Part shown: positions 52,532-61,977 of the stretch, piece after piece
How the letters are laid out: every line of letters starts with the position of its first letter
How positions within the stretch are numbered: position 1 is the stretch's first letter
Origin: CAYONP01 sp964405335
GTDB lineage: Bacteria; Armatimonadota; UBA10988
Assembly: GCA_964405335.1 (NCBI GenBank)
Contig: CAYONP010000004.1
Coordinates: 44,988 to 108,987 of the forward strand
DNA: 64,000 nt
Direction of reading: 5' to 3'
Position numbers and translations under genes: made by a program
The notes under the pieces: generated by a model
The model's database searches: none
Seen by the model: the letters and a program-made list of their open reading frames with translations, nothing else
Told to the model about the DNA's origin: nothing

Positions 52532-54177
52532 CAGACCCCCGGCCCGGCGGCGGTGTGCAGCGGCGCCTCGCCCGGCCCCACCGGCGCGATGACGCGATCC
52601 TGGTAGAGCGGGTGCGGGCCCTCGGGCCCGTAGTAGAGCGGTACGGGCTCGGCCATCAGGTGCGAGCGGCCGAACCGCGCGTTGTCGGGATCGGCCACGA
52701 GCCGGGTCACCGTGCTGCCCGACCAGCTCACTTCGTAGCGGTATTGCTGGTGGCCCTCGTTGCCGATAATCACCGTCTCGGTCCGCGGCCGCGGCGTCCA
52801 GACCAGCGAGCAGGCGGTGCCGGCCGGCAGTCGCTCGCTGATCAGGTAGCCGCCCTCGGCGCGCACCGGCAGCGCGCGTTGGTCGGCGAAGATCCAGCGC
52901 GGCTCGTCGGCGCAGTCGGGCCGGCGGACGGCAATCCGCAGCGGTTGGCGCAGGGTCACGTCGAGTCGGCCGGCGGGCGGCGGCCAGTCGCGCACCTCGG
53001 CCTCGGGCAGCGAGCGGTCCATCAGCAGGTTGACCCAGAGCGTCCCAGCGTCGACGCGGGCGGCGTGCTGCCAGGCCAGGTAGAGCGCCTTCGGGCCCGA
53101 CGGGCTGCAGCAGTTCTGCAGCGCGCGGACCTTGTTGAGATAGACCGGCGTCAGGCCGGGCTCTTTGATCCAGGCCGCCGGCAGGTGCTCGTCATAGGCC
53201 AGAATGTGGTTCGGCGAGCTCCAACCGGCATAGGCGCCGACCACCGCCTCGCGCAGGCCACGGCGCAGGATCAGCTCGTCGTCCACGGCGTTGGGGTCCT
53301 CGGCCAGCCAGTCGCCGTGCTTGACCCGGCTCTCGACCAGGTGGTTGCGCACCGCCCGCTCGACCTCGTCGTAGCAGGCGGTGAAGCCGGCCCTGGCCAG
53401 CGACAGGCCGAGGTGGATGTAGTCCATCAGGCAGCAGGTCTCGCAGCCGATCACGTCGTCGTCGCGCTCGGTCAGCTCGGGGACGAAGCCGAACTCGGTC
53501 GAGCGGCCACGGATGACGCGGAACACGCGGTCGGCCAAGTCGATCAGGCTCTGGTCCGAGTCGATCCGGCCCAGCTCGCACAACCCCGCCGCGGCGTAGA
53601 GGTGCGAGTGGACATGGCCGGCGAAGCTGCCGTCGGGCCGGAACAGCGGCACGATGGCGTCGCGGTAGCGCCGCGCCAGCTCGAGCGCGCCGGGCACGCC
53701 GAGCAGCTCGTGGGCGGCGACATAGGGCCGCAGACCCATGCCCCAGAACGGCCCGGGCAGCGGCCCCTGGGCCAGCCGCCCGGCGACCAGCGCGGTCAAG
53801 CGTCGCTCGGCCTCGCCATCGCCGTCGGCGGCCGCGCGGGCGACCAGCGCGGCGGCGACGAGGCACTCCTCGCCCTCGACGCTGTGCCGGGTGATCGCCG
53901 TCTCGGGCCGCCAGAACAGGCCGTCGGCCTCCTGGTACCGGTAGATGCGATCGTAGAAGTCGTCCTCGGTCGGCACCGGCTGCCCGGTCATCTGCCGGAG
54001 CAGGACACAAGTCTCGGCCGAGCGGGCTGGTACGTCGAGGAAATCGGGCCAGTCATGCGCCGCTTCGGCCGGTGCCGTGCGATAGACGTCGAAGAACGTG
54101 TAGCCGGGCTCGTCACGCACCAGCCGGGTCAGGTAGTTGTACGAGGCGAGCGCCTCGGCCTCGAGACAGAACGCCAT
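52528..54177 (-). CDS. GH127-like beta-L-arabinofuranosidase
   Basis: 549 residues, no signal. ETCC near residue 245 and NCC near 355 supply the Glu and Cys residues that bind zinc in GH127 (Glu-x-Cys and Cys-Cys), one Cys being the nucleophile. The all-alpha barrel pattern fits. It releases beta-L-arabinofuranose or a related sugar. GGGAGG precedes the ATG. It is coupled to GH36 downstream. Confidence 0.8.
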   Translation of the reverse strand: MAFCLEAEALASYNYLTRLVRDEPGYTFFDVYRTAPAEAAHDWPDFLDVPARSAETCVLLRQMTGQPVPTEDDFYDRIYRYQEADGLFWRPETAITRHSVEGEECLVAAALVARAAADGDGEAERRLTALVAGRLAQGPLPGPFWGMGLRPYVAAHELLGVPGALELARRYRDAIVPLFRPDGSFAGHVHSHLYAAAGLCELGRIDSDQSLIDLADRVFRVIRGRSTEFGFVPELTERDDDVIGCETCCLMDYIHLGLSLARAGFTACYDEVERAVRNHLVESRVKHGDWLAEDPNAVDDELILRRGLREAVVGAYAGWSSPNHILAYDEHLPAAWIKEPGLTPVYLNKVRALQNCCSPSGPKALYLAWQHAARVDAGTLWVNLLMDRSLPEAEVRDWPPPAGRLDVTLRQPLRIAVRRPDCADEPRWIFADQRALPVRAEGGYLISERLPAGTACSLVWTPRPRTETVIIGNEGHQQYRYEVSWSGSTVTRLVADPDNARFGRSHLMAEPVPLYYGPEGPHPLYQDRVIAPVGPGEAPLHTAAGPGVW

Positions 54178-54192
54178 GGAGACCTCCCAACC

Positions 54193-54545
54193 AAACCCGC
54201 CCTGCGGGCGGGTTTCGAACGCCGCAGACCCGGATTACAGTCCGGGTCAGGTCGCACCACACGCCCCGCCGCCCCGCCCCCGGTTGAAATCGGGGTCTCC
54301 AGCCAACCAAACCCGCCCAAGGGGCGGGTCTCGTACGCCGCAGACCCGGATTTCAATCCGGGTCCATCCGCGCCGGTGGCGCAAGCGATCCGCCCCGCCC
54401 CCGGACATCAGGTCCATCCGCACCACACGCCCCGCCGCCCCGCCCCCGGTTGAACTCGGGGTCTCCAGCCAACCAAACCCGCCCAAGGGGCGGGTTTCGT
54501 ACGCCGCAGATCGGATTTCAAATTGGGTCCATCCGCGCCACACGC
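54193..54545. repeat. Palindromic repeat cluster
   Basis: Three units, each with an AAACCCGCCC/GGGCGGGTTT-type stem (first at 54193-54215) and a CCGGATT/AATCCGG-type stem, with CCCCGGTTGAA stems between. The stem cores equal those of the array at 29688. This fills the 387-bp gap before the ROK-like gene. Confidence 0.8.
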
Positions 54546-54564
54546 CCCGGCGATCCGCACCGCC

Positions 54565-55956
54565 TCATCGCCCAATCCGCGGCAGGCTCGCCGCGGCGAT
54601 CGATTGCCCCACCCGCCGCGACCGCTCATCGGGCAGCAGTAGGCGCAGGCCGGCCAGGTCGGCGAACTCGGCCGCCAGGACCTCGCGCGCGCCGGCGAGG
54701 ATCACCTCGCCGCCCGGCCCGCTGGTCACCCGGCCCAGGATGAGCGCGTGCTCGAACGGGTAGAAGTCGGCGTAGTGCGCCACCGCATAGCCCAAGTAGA
54801 CGCCGATGGTCTCGTAGATCCGCCGCGCGCGCGGGTCGCCCGCCGCCATCAGCGCCTGCACCACCTTCAGTTGCTCGGCCTGCGGCTGCGAGCCCTCGAG
54901 CGCAAGGCCGGCGGCCGGCGCCAGTCGGCAGACCGCCTGCTGCGACAGATAGAGCGCGCCGACGCCGCGGTCGCCCGACCAGGGGTCGACCGGCGCGGTC
55001 GGGCTGTAGTCGATCGGCGCGAACGCCAGCTCGTTGAGCCAGCCGGTGATGCTCCCCGCCGGCGTGACGAAGCCCGAGGCCAGGCTCGAGCCCATGGCCA
55101 GCCCCAGGATGGCGTTGACGCCGAGCGACATGCTCCCCGCCAGCGCGGTCACCTCGCCGTCGTTGACCACCTCGAACGGCACCCCGCCCCAGGCCGCGCG
55201 CAGGCGCGCGAACAGATCGACGATCCGCTCGCCGAACTCCGGCTCGGGCACGCCGAGGAAGAGCGAGGCGATGCGCACCCGGTTGTTGACGTACACCCCC
55301 GCCGCACTGCCGCCGATCGCGTCGACCCGCGGCAGGTGCGCCGCGGCCAGCTCCAGGCTGTGCTGGATGCCGTCGTAATGCCACTGCGGGTTGCAGAAGT
55401 TCTTCGGGTCCCAGGGCACCTCGGTGCTGAACACCGCCTCGCCGTCGATCACCGCGCTCGACTTGCGGTCGCTCGCGCCGAGATCGAAGCCGATCCGGCA
55501 GCCGTCGAGGTGGCGCCCGAGCGGCTTGGTCGACTCCCGCTCAGCCGGCGCCTGGTCATAGGGCACCGACAGCACCTCGAACGGCCGGTCGTAGACCCGC
55601 TCGCCAAGCACGGTGCGGTCGAACTCGCGCGGTCCGCCCGGCCGATAGGCGGCCGCCACCGCCTCGCCCAGCGCCGCCGGGCCGGCGACGGTCACCCGCC
55701 AGCCGCCACGCTGCCAGAGCAGGTTCTTGACCAGGCGCTCGAGCAACGCCGCGCCGTCGACGGCGCGCGGGTGAGCGGGCGCGAAGGCTGGAGTCTCGTA
55801 GCGCGAGACGGAGCCGTCGGCGCGCTCGAGGCAGACGGCCACCGGGCTGGCCGCGCCCGAGTTCTCGACCGCGCCGCGGAAGGCGCGGTGGGCCAGCGCC
55901 GCGGGCCGGAAGTCCGGGTCGAGTGGCGGCATCACGGCCGGCCGCGGCAGCTCCAT
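54565..55956 (-). CDS. ROK-like kinase/regulator fold protein
   Basis: 463 residues from ATG 55956 (TGATG overlap with the PIG-L gene). The ROK-type ATPase core starts near residue 155 at IGFDLGASDRKSSAVI, and later has AIGGSAAGVYVNN, FEVVNDGEVTAL and LGLAMGSSLASGFV. The usual ROK Cys-rich zinc motif is absent. The 150-residue N-terminal part is unusual. It may phosphorylate an amino sugar produced by the deacetylase. Confidence 0.7.
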   Translation of the reverse strand: MELPRPAVMPPLDPDFRPAALAHRAFRGAVENSGAASPVAVCLERADGSVSRYETPAFAPAHPRAVDGAALLERLVKNLLWQRGGWRVTVAGPAALGEAVAAAYRPGGPREFDRTVLGERVYDRPFEVLSVPYDQAPAERESTKPLGRHLDGCRIGFDLGASDRKSSAVIDGEAVFSTEVPWDPKNFCNPQWHYDGIQHSLELAAAHLPRVDAIGGSAAGVYVNNRVRIASLFLGVPEPEFGERIVDLFARLRAAWGGVPFEVVNDGEVTALAGSMSLGVNAILGLAMGSSLASGFVTPAGSITGWLNELAFAPIDYSPTAPVDPWSGDRGVGALYLSQQAVCRLAPAAGLALEGSQPQAEQLKVVQALMAAGDPRARRIYETIGVYLGYAVAHYADFYPFEHALILGRVTSGPGGEVILAGAREVLAAEFADLAGLRLLLPDERSRRVGQSIAAASLPRIGR

Positions 55957-56657
55957 CAGACGTCCAGCGGCAGCGTCGCGACGACGGCGCGCAAGTCTTC
56001 CGGCGCGATCCGCACGAACGCCTCGGCGAACAGGCAGGTCGGGTCGGTCACCTCGTGGCTGGCGGCAAAGCCGGCGCGGTAGAGCGCCAGCCCCCAGGCG
56101 CCCATGACATAGGGCGTGTCGAAGATCTGCGAGCCGTGCTGGCTGATCGCCGCCATCTTGAGGTTCATGTATGGCGTCACATCGACCCGCACATCGGGGA
56201 AGTGGACCGGCTCCCAGCCGTCGGCGCACCAGACCTCGGGCAGCTCGGCGTCGTGCTCGGCGGCGGCGGCGGCGGCGGCCAGGGTCAAGCGCGAGACAGT
56301 GACGTGCGTGGCGTGGCTGTCGTCCAGGTGGTGGGCAATCAGCCGCGCCGGGCGGTGCTCGCGGATCAGGGCGGTCAGCCGGCTCAGGGCGGTGGCGCGG
56401 TGCTCGCTGGTTTTCACCCCGGGCAGGGCCAGATGCGCCATCGTCGCGCCGAGCCGCAGGCTTTCCCAGCCGAGTTCGCGGCGGCGTGTAGCGACCAGCT
56501 CGTCGCCGCTCATCGTGAACGAGTGGGGCGAGCCGCGGCCTTCGTCGACGGTGACCGAGATCACCGCCCAGCCCTCGGCGACGTGTTTGGCGATGGTGCC
56601 GCCCCAGAAGATCGAGGCGTCGTCAGGATGCGCGGCAACCGTCAGCAGCGTCTGCAT
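55956..56657 (-). CDS. PIG-L family deacetylase
   Basis: 233 residues from MQTLLTVAAHPDDASIF. AHPDD supplies zinc His and Asp plus the catalytic Asp, and HHLDDSHATH the later His. PIG-L enzymes remove N-acetyl groups from GlcNAc-type substrates. The ATG is followed directly by the signature, which fixes the start. First gene of the carbohydrate operon. Confidence 0.9.
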   Translation of the reverse strand: MQTLLTVAAHPDDASIFWGGTIAKHVAEGWAVISVTVDEGRGSPHSFTMSGDELVATRRRELGWESLRLGATMAHLALPGVKTSEHRATALSRLTALIREHRPARLIAHHLDDSHATHVTVSRLTLAAAAAAAEHDAELPEVWCADGWEPVHFPDVRVDVTPYMNLKMAAISQHGSQIFDTPYVMGAWGLALYRAGFAASHEVTDPTCLFAEAFVRIAPEDLRAVVATLPLDV

Positions 56658-56824
56658 GGCCCTTCCCTGCGCGGGCTTCGCGCCGGCGTCAGGCGATCCT
56701 CTCGCGATGTCAGGCCGGCGTTGGGGCATTGACTCGAAACCAACACAGGCTGTTAACCAAGACGTGAGGAGGGGGTCGGCTCGACGGCGCATAATGGGCT
56801 AGTCCATCCGCCGAGGGATTGTCC

Positions 56825-57991
56825 ATGCTGGGTCGGTCAATCAGGGGACCCGATACGACCACCCGTCCGTTCGCCCTGCGCCGGCTCGCCCGGCGGCTGA
56901 CCTGGTACCGCTACGCCCACTGGTGCTGGCCCGTCGCCGCCCTCGCCCTCGCCGTCGCCCTGATTCCCATCGCCCGACGACCGGTCGACCAGGTCGCCGC
57001 CGGCACGCCTCCTCGCGGGATCACGCGTCCGGCTGTGTTGAGGTCCGACGCCGGTGTCGCCCGTCCGGCGGTCGGGCGCACCGCGGCGATGCCGGCCCGA
57101 CGCCCGGTCCATTGGCCACCGGCCGGCGCCGGCGACCGAACCGACAGCCTGATCACCGTCACGCTGCCCGACGAGTCGCCCCGCGCGCCGTGGCCGCTGG
57201 TCGGCCTGGCGCTGGCGAGCTGCCTGGCACTGCTGCTAGCGGTCTGGCGCCACCCGCCATTCGGCCACCGGCCGCCGCCGGCACTGACCGAGTGGCCCAC
57301 GGCGCTGCCCACCGGCGGGCTGAGCCACGGCTCGGCGGCACCGCTCTCGAGCGCGGCGGCCGAGGCCTTGGCACACCACCTCAACAACGCCCTGAGCGTG
57401 GTCATCTCGAACGCCAACCTGCTCGGCGAGCTGGCCCCGAACGCGGCCGAATCGGTGCGCGACATCCAGCAGGCGGCGCACCGCTCGGCGCGCTTGGTGC
57501 GCCGGCTGCAATATGCCGCGCGCCGCGAGCCGCTGGCCCGGCCGACCCGCGTCGACCTCGCCGCGGCGCTGGCGCTGGCGATTGAGCAGGTCAGCGGGCG
57601 GCTCGACCAGCGCCGCGAAATCGCCGCCGAGGGGCTCGAGTCGCTGGCCGCTGCCGGGCTGGTCGAGGACGTCACGGCGCTCTTTGCCGAGGTGCTCGAA
57701 AACAGCTTTGAGGCGACCGCCGCCGATGGCCGGATCGACATCCAGGCGATGCACCTGGGACGCTGGGTCGGCCTGCTGATCAGCGACGACGGCTCCGGCA
57801 TGGACGCCGCCACGCTGCGCTGCGCCGGCCAACCGTTCTACACCACGCGCGGGCCGTGCCATACCGGCATCGGCCTGTCGGTGATTGACGGCATCGTCAC
57901 CCGCTGCCGCGGCCGCTGGCGGATCACCAGCACGCTCGGCGGCGGCTGCCAGGTCGAGGTCGAACTGCCCGCCTGGTCGGGCGACGAGTGA
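56825..57991 (+). CDS. Sensor histidine kinase
   Basis: 388 residues. Two spans (about 33-51 and 120-140) enclose an outer segment of 70 residues. His184 in LAHHLNNAL is the phosphoacceptor; N box LFAEVLENSFEA, G1 ISDDGSGMD and G2 TGIGLSVIDGIV follow. GAGGG precedes ATG 56825. No response regulator is adjacent, so it is an orphan. Confidence 0.87.
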   Translation: MLGRSIRGPDTTTRPFALRRLARRLTWYRYAHWCWPVAALALAVALIPIARRPVDQVAAGTPPRGITRPAVLRSDAGVARPAVGRTAAMPARRPVHWPPAGAGDRTDSLITVTLPDESPRAPWPLVGLALASCLALLLAVWRHPPFGHRPPPALTEWPTALPTGGLSHGSAAPLSSAAAEALAHHLNNALSVVISNANLLGELAPNAAESVRDIQQAAHRSARLVRRLQYAARREPLARPTRVDLAAALALAIEQVSGRLDQRREIAAEGLESLAAAGLVEDVTALFAEVLENSFEATAADGRIDIQAMHLGRWVGLLISDDGSGMDAATLRCAGQPFYTTRGPCHTGIGLSVIDGIVTRCRGRWRITSTLGGGCQVEVELPAWSGDE

Positions 57992-58025
57992 CCACCGGCG
58001 GCGCTCGGCGTGTTGACAAGGTGGC

Positions 58026-58118
58026 GTAGGGACGGGTCTCTGACCCGCCCGAGCGCCAACAGTCCCGCTTCCAGAGCGGATTCATTGGCCGACGGGCAGG
58101 TCTCAGACCTGCGCCTAC
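58026..58118. repeat. GTAGGG...CCTAC palindrome mosaic
   Basis: GTAGGG at 58026 and CCTAC ending at 58118 enclose CGGGTC/GACCCG, CCGCT/AGCGG and GCAGGTCT/AGACCTGC stems. Same end motif as 37793 with different stems between. Lies 34 bp after the histidine kinase stop. Confidence 0.8.
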
Positions 58119-58268
58119 CACGACGATGAACACGCTCGATTCTACCCGCGGTGTTACTCTACGGAAACCGCGTACCCTCTCTGGTCTGTGGCTGAGGAGG
58201 ATGGAGGCTGGGCGCCGCGAAGCCGCCACGGGGCGCGCGTCCGCCGCGGTCCCGCCGGAGATTTGGCC

Positions 58269-59153
58269 ATGACCGCCTTGTTTTTCGTCCTGGCCAACGC
58301 CGCGTCGCCATTCACCATTGCCGACGACGGCGAGGGGCAGTGGGCCCTGAGTGAGGGCGGCCGGCCGGTGCTGGTCTACCGTTACAAAGATCAACTGCCC
58401 GAGGGCGTGCCCGAGGACCGTCGCCGGCATGGGTACGTCCACCCGCTCTACGGCCTCGACGGCGAGGTGCTGACCGACGACTTTCCGCGCGACCATTACC
58501 ACCACCGCGGGCTCTACTTCGGCTGGCCCGGCGTGCGGGTCGGCGAGCGCGAGGTCGACCTGTGGCACCTCAACGGCATCGTCCGGCGGTTCGAGGCCTG
58601 GCTTGAGCCCGAACTGACCGCCGACCAGGCGCGCTTCGGCACGCGCTGCGGCTGGTTCGTCGGCGAGTCACGGGTGATGGATGAGCAGACCCGCTACACC
58701 GTCCACGCCGCCGACGACCAGGGCCGGCTGATCGACATCGACGAGGTCCTCACCGCGGCGGTGTCAATCACCTTGCACCCCAAGGACGCGAAGGGTTACG
58801 GCGGCTTCCTGCTCCGCTTCGCGCCGCGGACCGAGACGCGGATCACCACCGCCGCCGGCGTCACGCCGCAGGACACTGATTTGGTGCCGAGCCCGTGGGC
58901 CGACGAGTCGGCGCAGTTCGCCGGTGCGCCGGGCCGCAGCGGCATCGCGGTGATGTGCCACGCCGACAATCCGGGCTTCCCCAACGGCTGGTGCCTGCGC
59001 CACTACGGCTTTGTCGGCGTGAGCTGGCCGGGCGACGGCGAGTACACCTTCACGGTCGGCGAGCCGGTCCGGCTGCGCTACCGCGTCTACATCCACCGTG
59101 GCGACGCGGACGAGGCGAACGTGGCCGAGCGATACGCGGAGTATGCCAAGTAG
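58269..59153 (+). CDS. PmoA-like (DUF6807) exported protein
   Basis: 294 residues from ATG 58269, GGAG upstream. A short signal-like start (MTALFFVLANAAS) and DHYHHRGLYFGW, the hallmark of the DUF6807 group often labelled PmoA. Such proteins are frequent in polysaccharide-using bacteria; function is not established. Its TAG stop is part of a GTAGGG repeat end. Confidence 0.8.
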   Translation: MTALFFVLANAASPFTIADDGEGQWALSEGGRPVLVYRYKDQLPEGVPEDRRRHGYVHPLYGLDGEVLTDDFPRDHYHHRGLYFGWPGVRVGEREVDLWHLNGIVRRFEAWLEPELTADQARFGTRCGWFVGESRVMDEQTRYTVHAADDQGRLIDIDEVLTAAVSITLHPKDAKGYGGFLLRFAPRTETRITTAAGVTPQDTDLVPSPWADESAQFAGAPGRSGIAVMCHADNPGFPNGWCLRHYGFVGVSWPGDGEYTFTVGEPVRLRYRVYIHRGDADEANVAERYAEYAK

Positions 59154-59228
59154 GGCGGGCTGTGCCCGCCAAGGTAGCGCCCGTTCGCCGAACGGGCCCG
59201 GAGCGCGGGCGTCCCCGCCCGCGCCGTG
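59150..59228. repeat. Palindrome mosaic after the PmoA-like gene
   Basis: GTAGGG at 59150 overlaps the stop, then GGCGGGC/GCCCGCC and CCCGTTCG/CGAACGGG stems run into the gap. Confidence 0.8.
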
Positions 59229-59328
59229 NNNNNNNNNNNNNNNNNNNNNNNNNNNNNNNNNNNNNNNNNNNNNNNNNNNNNNNNNNNNNNNNNNNNNNNN
59301 NNNNNNNNNNNNNNNNNNNNNNNNNNNN
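59229..59328. other. Assembly gap, 100 N
   Basis: Placeholder gap. It hides the end of the repeat and the start of the metalloprotease gene. Confidence 0.98.
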
Positions 59329-61382
59329 GGTCCCAGGCGCTCGCCCTGCTCACGCTCGCCGGCAGCTTGCTTCCCGCCGCCGCGCAGACCGACTCCCGTA
59401 CCTTCACCCTCAAGGTCTTCCTCGCCGCGTTCAGCGACATCCCCGCCCCGGCCGGCTACACGCGCGAGTATGTGCACGACCTGTTCTTCGGCCTCGGCGG
59501 GCCGCGGCAGACACCCGAGGGGCGCGGCGTGGGGTGCAGCGTGCGCGAGTACTTCCTCGACCTCAGCCAGGGGCGGATCGACCTCGACGGCGAGGTCAGC
59601 GAGTGGATCCAGATCCCGCGCGAGATCACCCGTATCCCGCACTGGAAGTCGGGCATGGAGCCGTTCGGCGAGAGCTGGCCGGTGATTGTCGCCGAGACGC
59701 TGCGCGGCGCGGGTGTCGTCGGCGAGCAGGCCGCCGAGCGGGTCAAGCTGAGCGACGGCCGCCGGCCCGACCTGCTGGTCTTCCTCAACACCGACTGGGG
59801 TGTCGGGGGCGTCAACCGCGGCTGGGGTCACCTGCGCGACGTGCTCGGCCGGATGGAGCTGGGCGACCTGTGGGACGAAGCCTGGACCGGCCTGCCGCAA
59901 CCGTTCAGCTCGTTCTCGATCACCATCTGGCGCGGCGCGCCGGGCTCCGGGCGCGACGGCACGATTGACCAGGTGCCCACCGCCGAGCAGCTCGAGCTGT
60001 TCCCCATGAGCATCGTCATGCACGAGATGGGGCATCAGCTCGCCGGCTGGCCCGACCTCTACGGCGGCGCGTTCGAGCCGTGGGGCGTGCAGGACCTGAT
60101 GGGCGGGCCGGCGGCCAGCACCCACTTCCCGATGAGCGTCTCGGCCTTCCTCCGCGCCGGCAGCGGCTGGATGGACTACACCGAACCGCCGCGGCGCAGC
60201 GCTCGGTTCGAGCTGATGCCGCTCGAGACCCACCGCGAGGCGCTCCGTCTGCGCCAGGGACCAGGACAGGAGCGGCTGATCCTCGAGAACCGCGCCGCGT
60301 TGCGCTACGCCGGCGACTACGGCACGCCGCCGGCCAACGACGGCCCGCGGCTGCTGGTCTATCGCGAGGACCCAGGCGCGCGCCGGCGGCAGATGTACGG
60401 CGACCGGCCGGTCGGCAAGCGGACGCAACTGATCCGGCGCGGCGGCCGGCTCGGCGAGCTGTGGGGCGGCGAGGGAGCCACCGAGCTGACCGGCGCGAGC
60501 CGGCCCTCGAGCCGCAACGCGCTGGGCGAGCTGTGGTGGGAGTTCCGCGGCATCACGCCGACGGTGCGCGGCTCGGTGCGGTTCGACGCCGAGTTCGCCG
60601 CGACTGACCTGGTGCGCGACTTCGGCGCCGCCGCCTGGAACCTGCCCGAGGTCGGCCGCTACGGCGCCGCCGGCGGGCATGTGGCGCTGATCCGCGTCGA
60701 TCGAGGCGAGACCGGGCAGGCGTTGCACCTGGTCGCCCCGCCCGGCGAGCCGCTGCACGGCAGCTACGCCGCCGGGCCCGGCCCGCGCCGGCTATACCTA
60801 ACGGCGACGGGCAGCGGGAGCCTGGCCGTCGGTGGCACCTCGCTCGTGTTGGCCGAGCAGCCCCGGACGATGGCCGTTGAGCTCCCCGGCGGCGAGCTGG
60901 AGCTGGTGCTCTCACCCGGCGGCAGCGCGACGATCGACGAGGCCTGGCTGGTCGGCCTGCCGCCGGTGCTCTGGTCGGTCGTGAACCAAACCGAGCCGAT
61001 CGAGCTGGCCGACGGCGTGACGTATGGTCCGGACGTGTGGCGGGTGACCGCGGGCGGCGAACAGCCCGAGGAGACCCGCTATGAGTGGCCGCTGACACCG
61101 CCCGAGGGTGGCCTGGTGCGGGCGCTGCTCGGCCTGACCGGGGCGACGCCGGCCGGCGCCCGCGTGACCGCCCGTCTGACGCTGGCCGACGCCGACCACG
61201 CCTGGCCGTTGCTCGGCGACCTGGAGCTGCGCCGGGGCAATGGTCGCGACGCGGCGGTCATTGTTGAGGAGCCGGTACCCGCGGCGGCCGTCGGCGCCGA
61301 CTGCCGGCTGATCCTGCGCCTGACGCCCATCGGCGAGCCGGCCGCCGTGCTGGCTGTGCCGGTGCTGATGGTCACCGAGTAG
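59329..61382 (+). CDS. M6-type exported metalloprotease (5' end in gap)
   Basis: About 684 codons visible. A signal-like LALLTLAGSLLPAAAQ opens it. MHEMGHQLAGWPDLYGG near 60019 is the HExxH zinc site followed by the M6 (immune inhibitor A) pattern with a third ligand region. The last 250 residues are beta-rich, probably for binding. The start codon lies in the N run. It would act outside the cell. Confidence 0.8.
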
Positions 61383-61397
61383 CCGCCGGCGGTGACT

Positions 61398-61900
61398 GGT
61401 AGGGCCCGTTCGCCGAACGGGCCGCTGTGGAGCGCGGGCGTCCCCGCCCGCTCAGCTCGATCCGCTCTGGGAGCGGGTTCGTTGGCCACCGGGCGGGTCT
61501 GAGACCCGCCCCTACCGCGGTTTCTCAACCCGCCGGTCCTCGACCGAATGGGNNNNNNNNNNNNNNNNNNNNNNNNNNNNNNNNNNNNNNNNNNNNNNNN
61601 NNNNNNNNNNNNNNNNNNNNNNNNNNNNNNNNNNNNNNNNNNNNNNNNNNNNCTCAACCCGCCGGTCCTCGACCGAATGGGAAGGCCCCGTTCGCCGAAC
61701 GGGCCGCCGTGGAGCGCGGGCGTCCCCGCGCGCTCAGCTCGATCCGCTCTGGGAGCGGGTTCGTTGGCCACCGGGCGGGTCTGAGACCCGCCCCTACCGC
61801 GGTTTCTCAACCCGCCGGTCCTCGACCGAATGGGAAGGCCCCGTTCGCCGAACGGGCCGCTGTGGAGCGCGGGCGTCCCCGCCCGCTCCGTTGCCGATCC
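61398..61900. repeat. 153-bp tandem palindrome repeats
   Basis: At least three copies of a unit with GGCCCGTTCG/CGAACGGGCC, GCGGGCG/CGCCCGC-type, and GCGGGTCT/AGACCCGC-type stems. The spacing of CTCAACCCGCC from 61653 to 61806 gives a period of 153 bp. The first unit starts with GTAGGG and has CCCCTACC 110 bp later. A gap interrupts it. The rest to 61977 holds no gene. Confidence 0.85.
61553..61652. other. Assembly gap, 100 N
   Basis: Placeholder gap within the 153-bp repeats. Confidence 0.98.
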
Positions 61901-61977
61901 CGCGGCCAAGCGGCCGGGGACGGCCGCGCTCCATCGCCGCTGCCGGCGGCCTGTGGGGTGGCCACGACGCCAGCCGG

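Noticed and set aside
49751..52606. 951-codon plus-strand frame
   Set aside because: Antisense shadow of the GH36 and MarR genes with compositionally biased translation.
52525..54453. 642-codon plus-strand frame
   Set aside because: Antisense to the GH127 gene and then runs through palindromic repeats; no family motif.
58764..60758. 664-codon minus-strand frame crossing a gap
   Set aside because: It is open only because N codons are not stops, and lies antisense to the M6 protease and the PmoA-like gene.
61398..61900. Small coding frames in repeats
   Set aside because: Translations repeat with the DNA units and cross N runs; there is no independent start signal.
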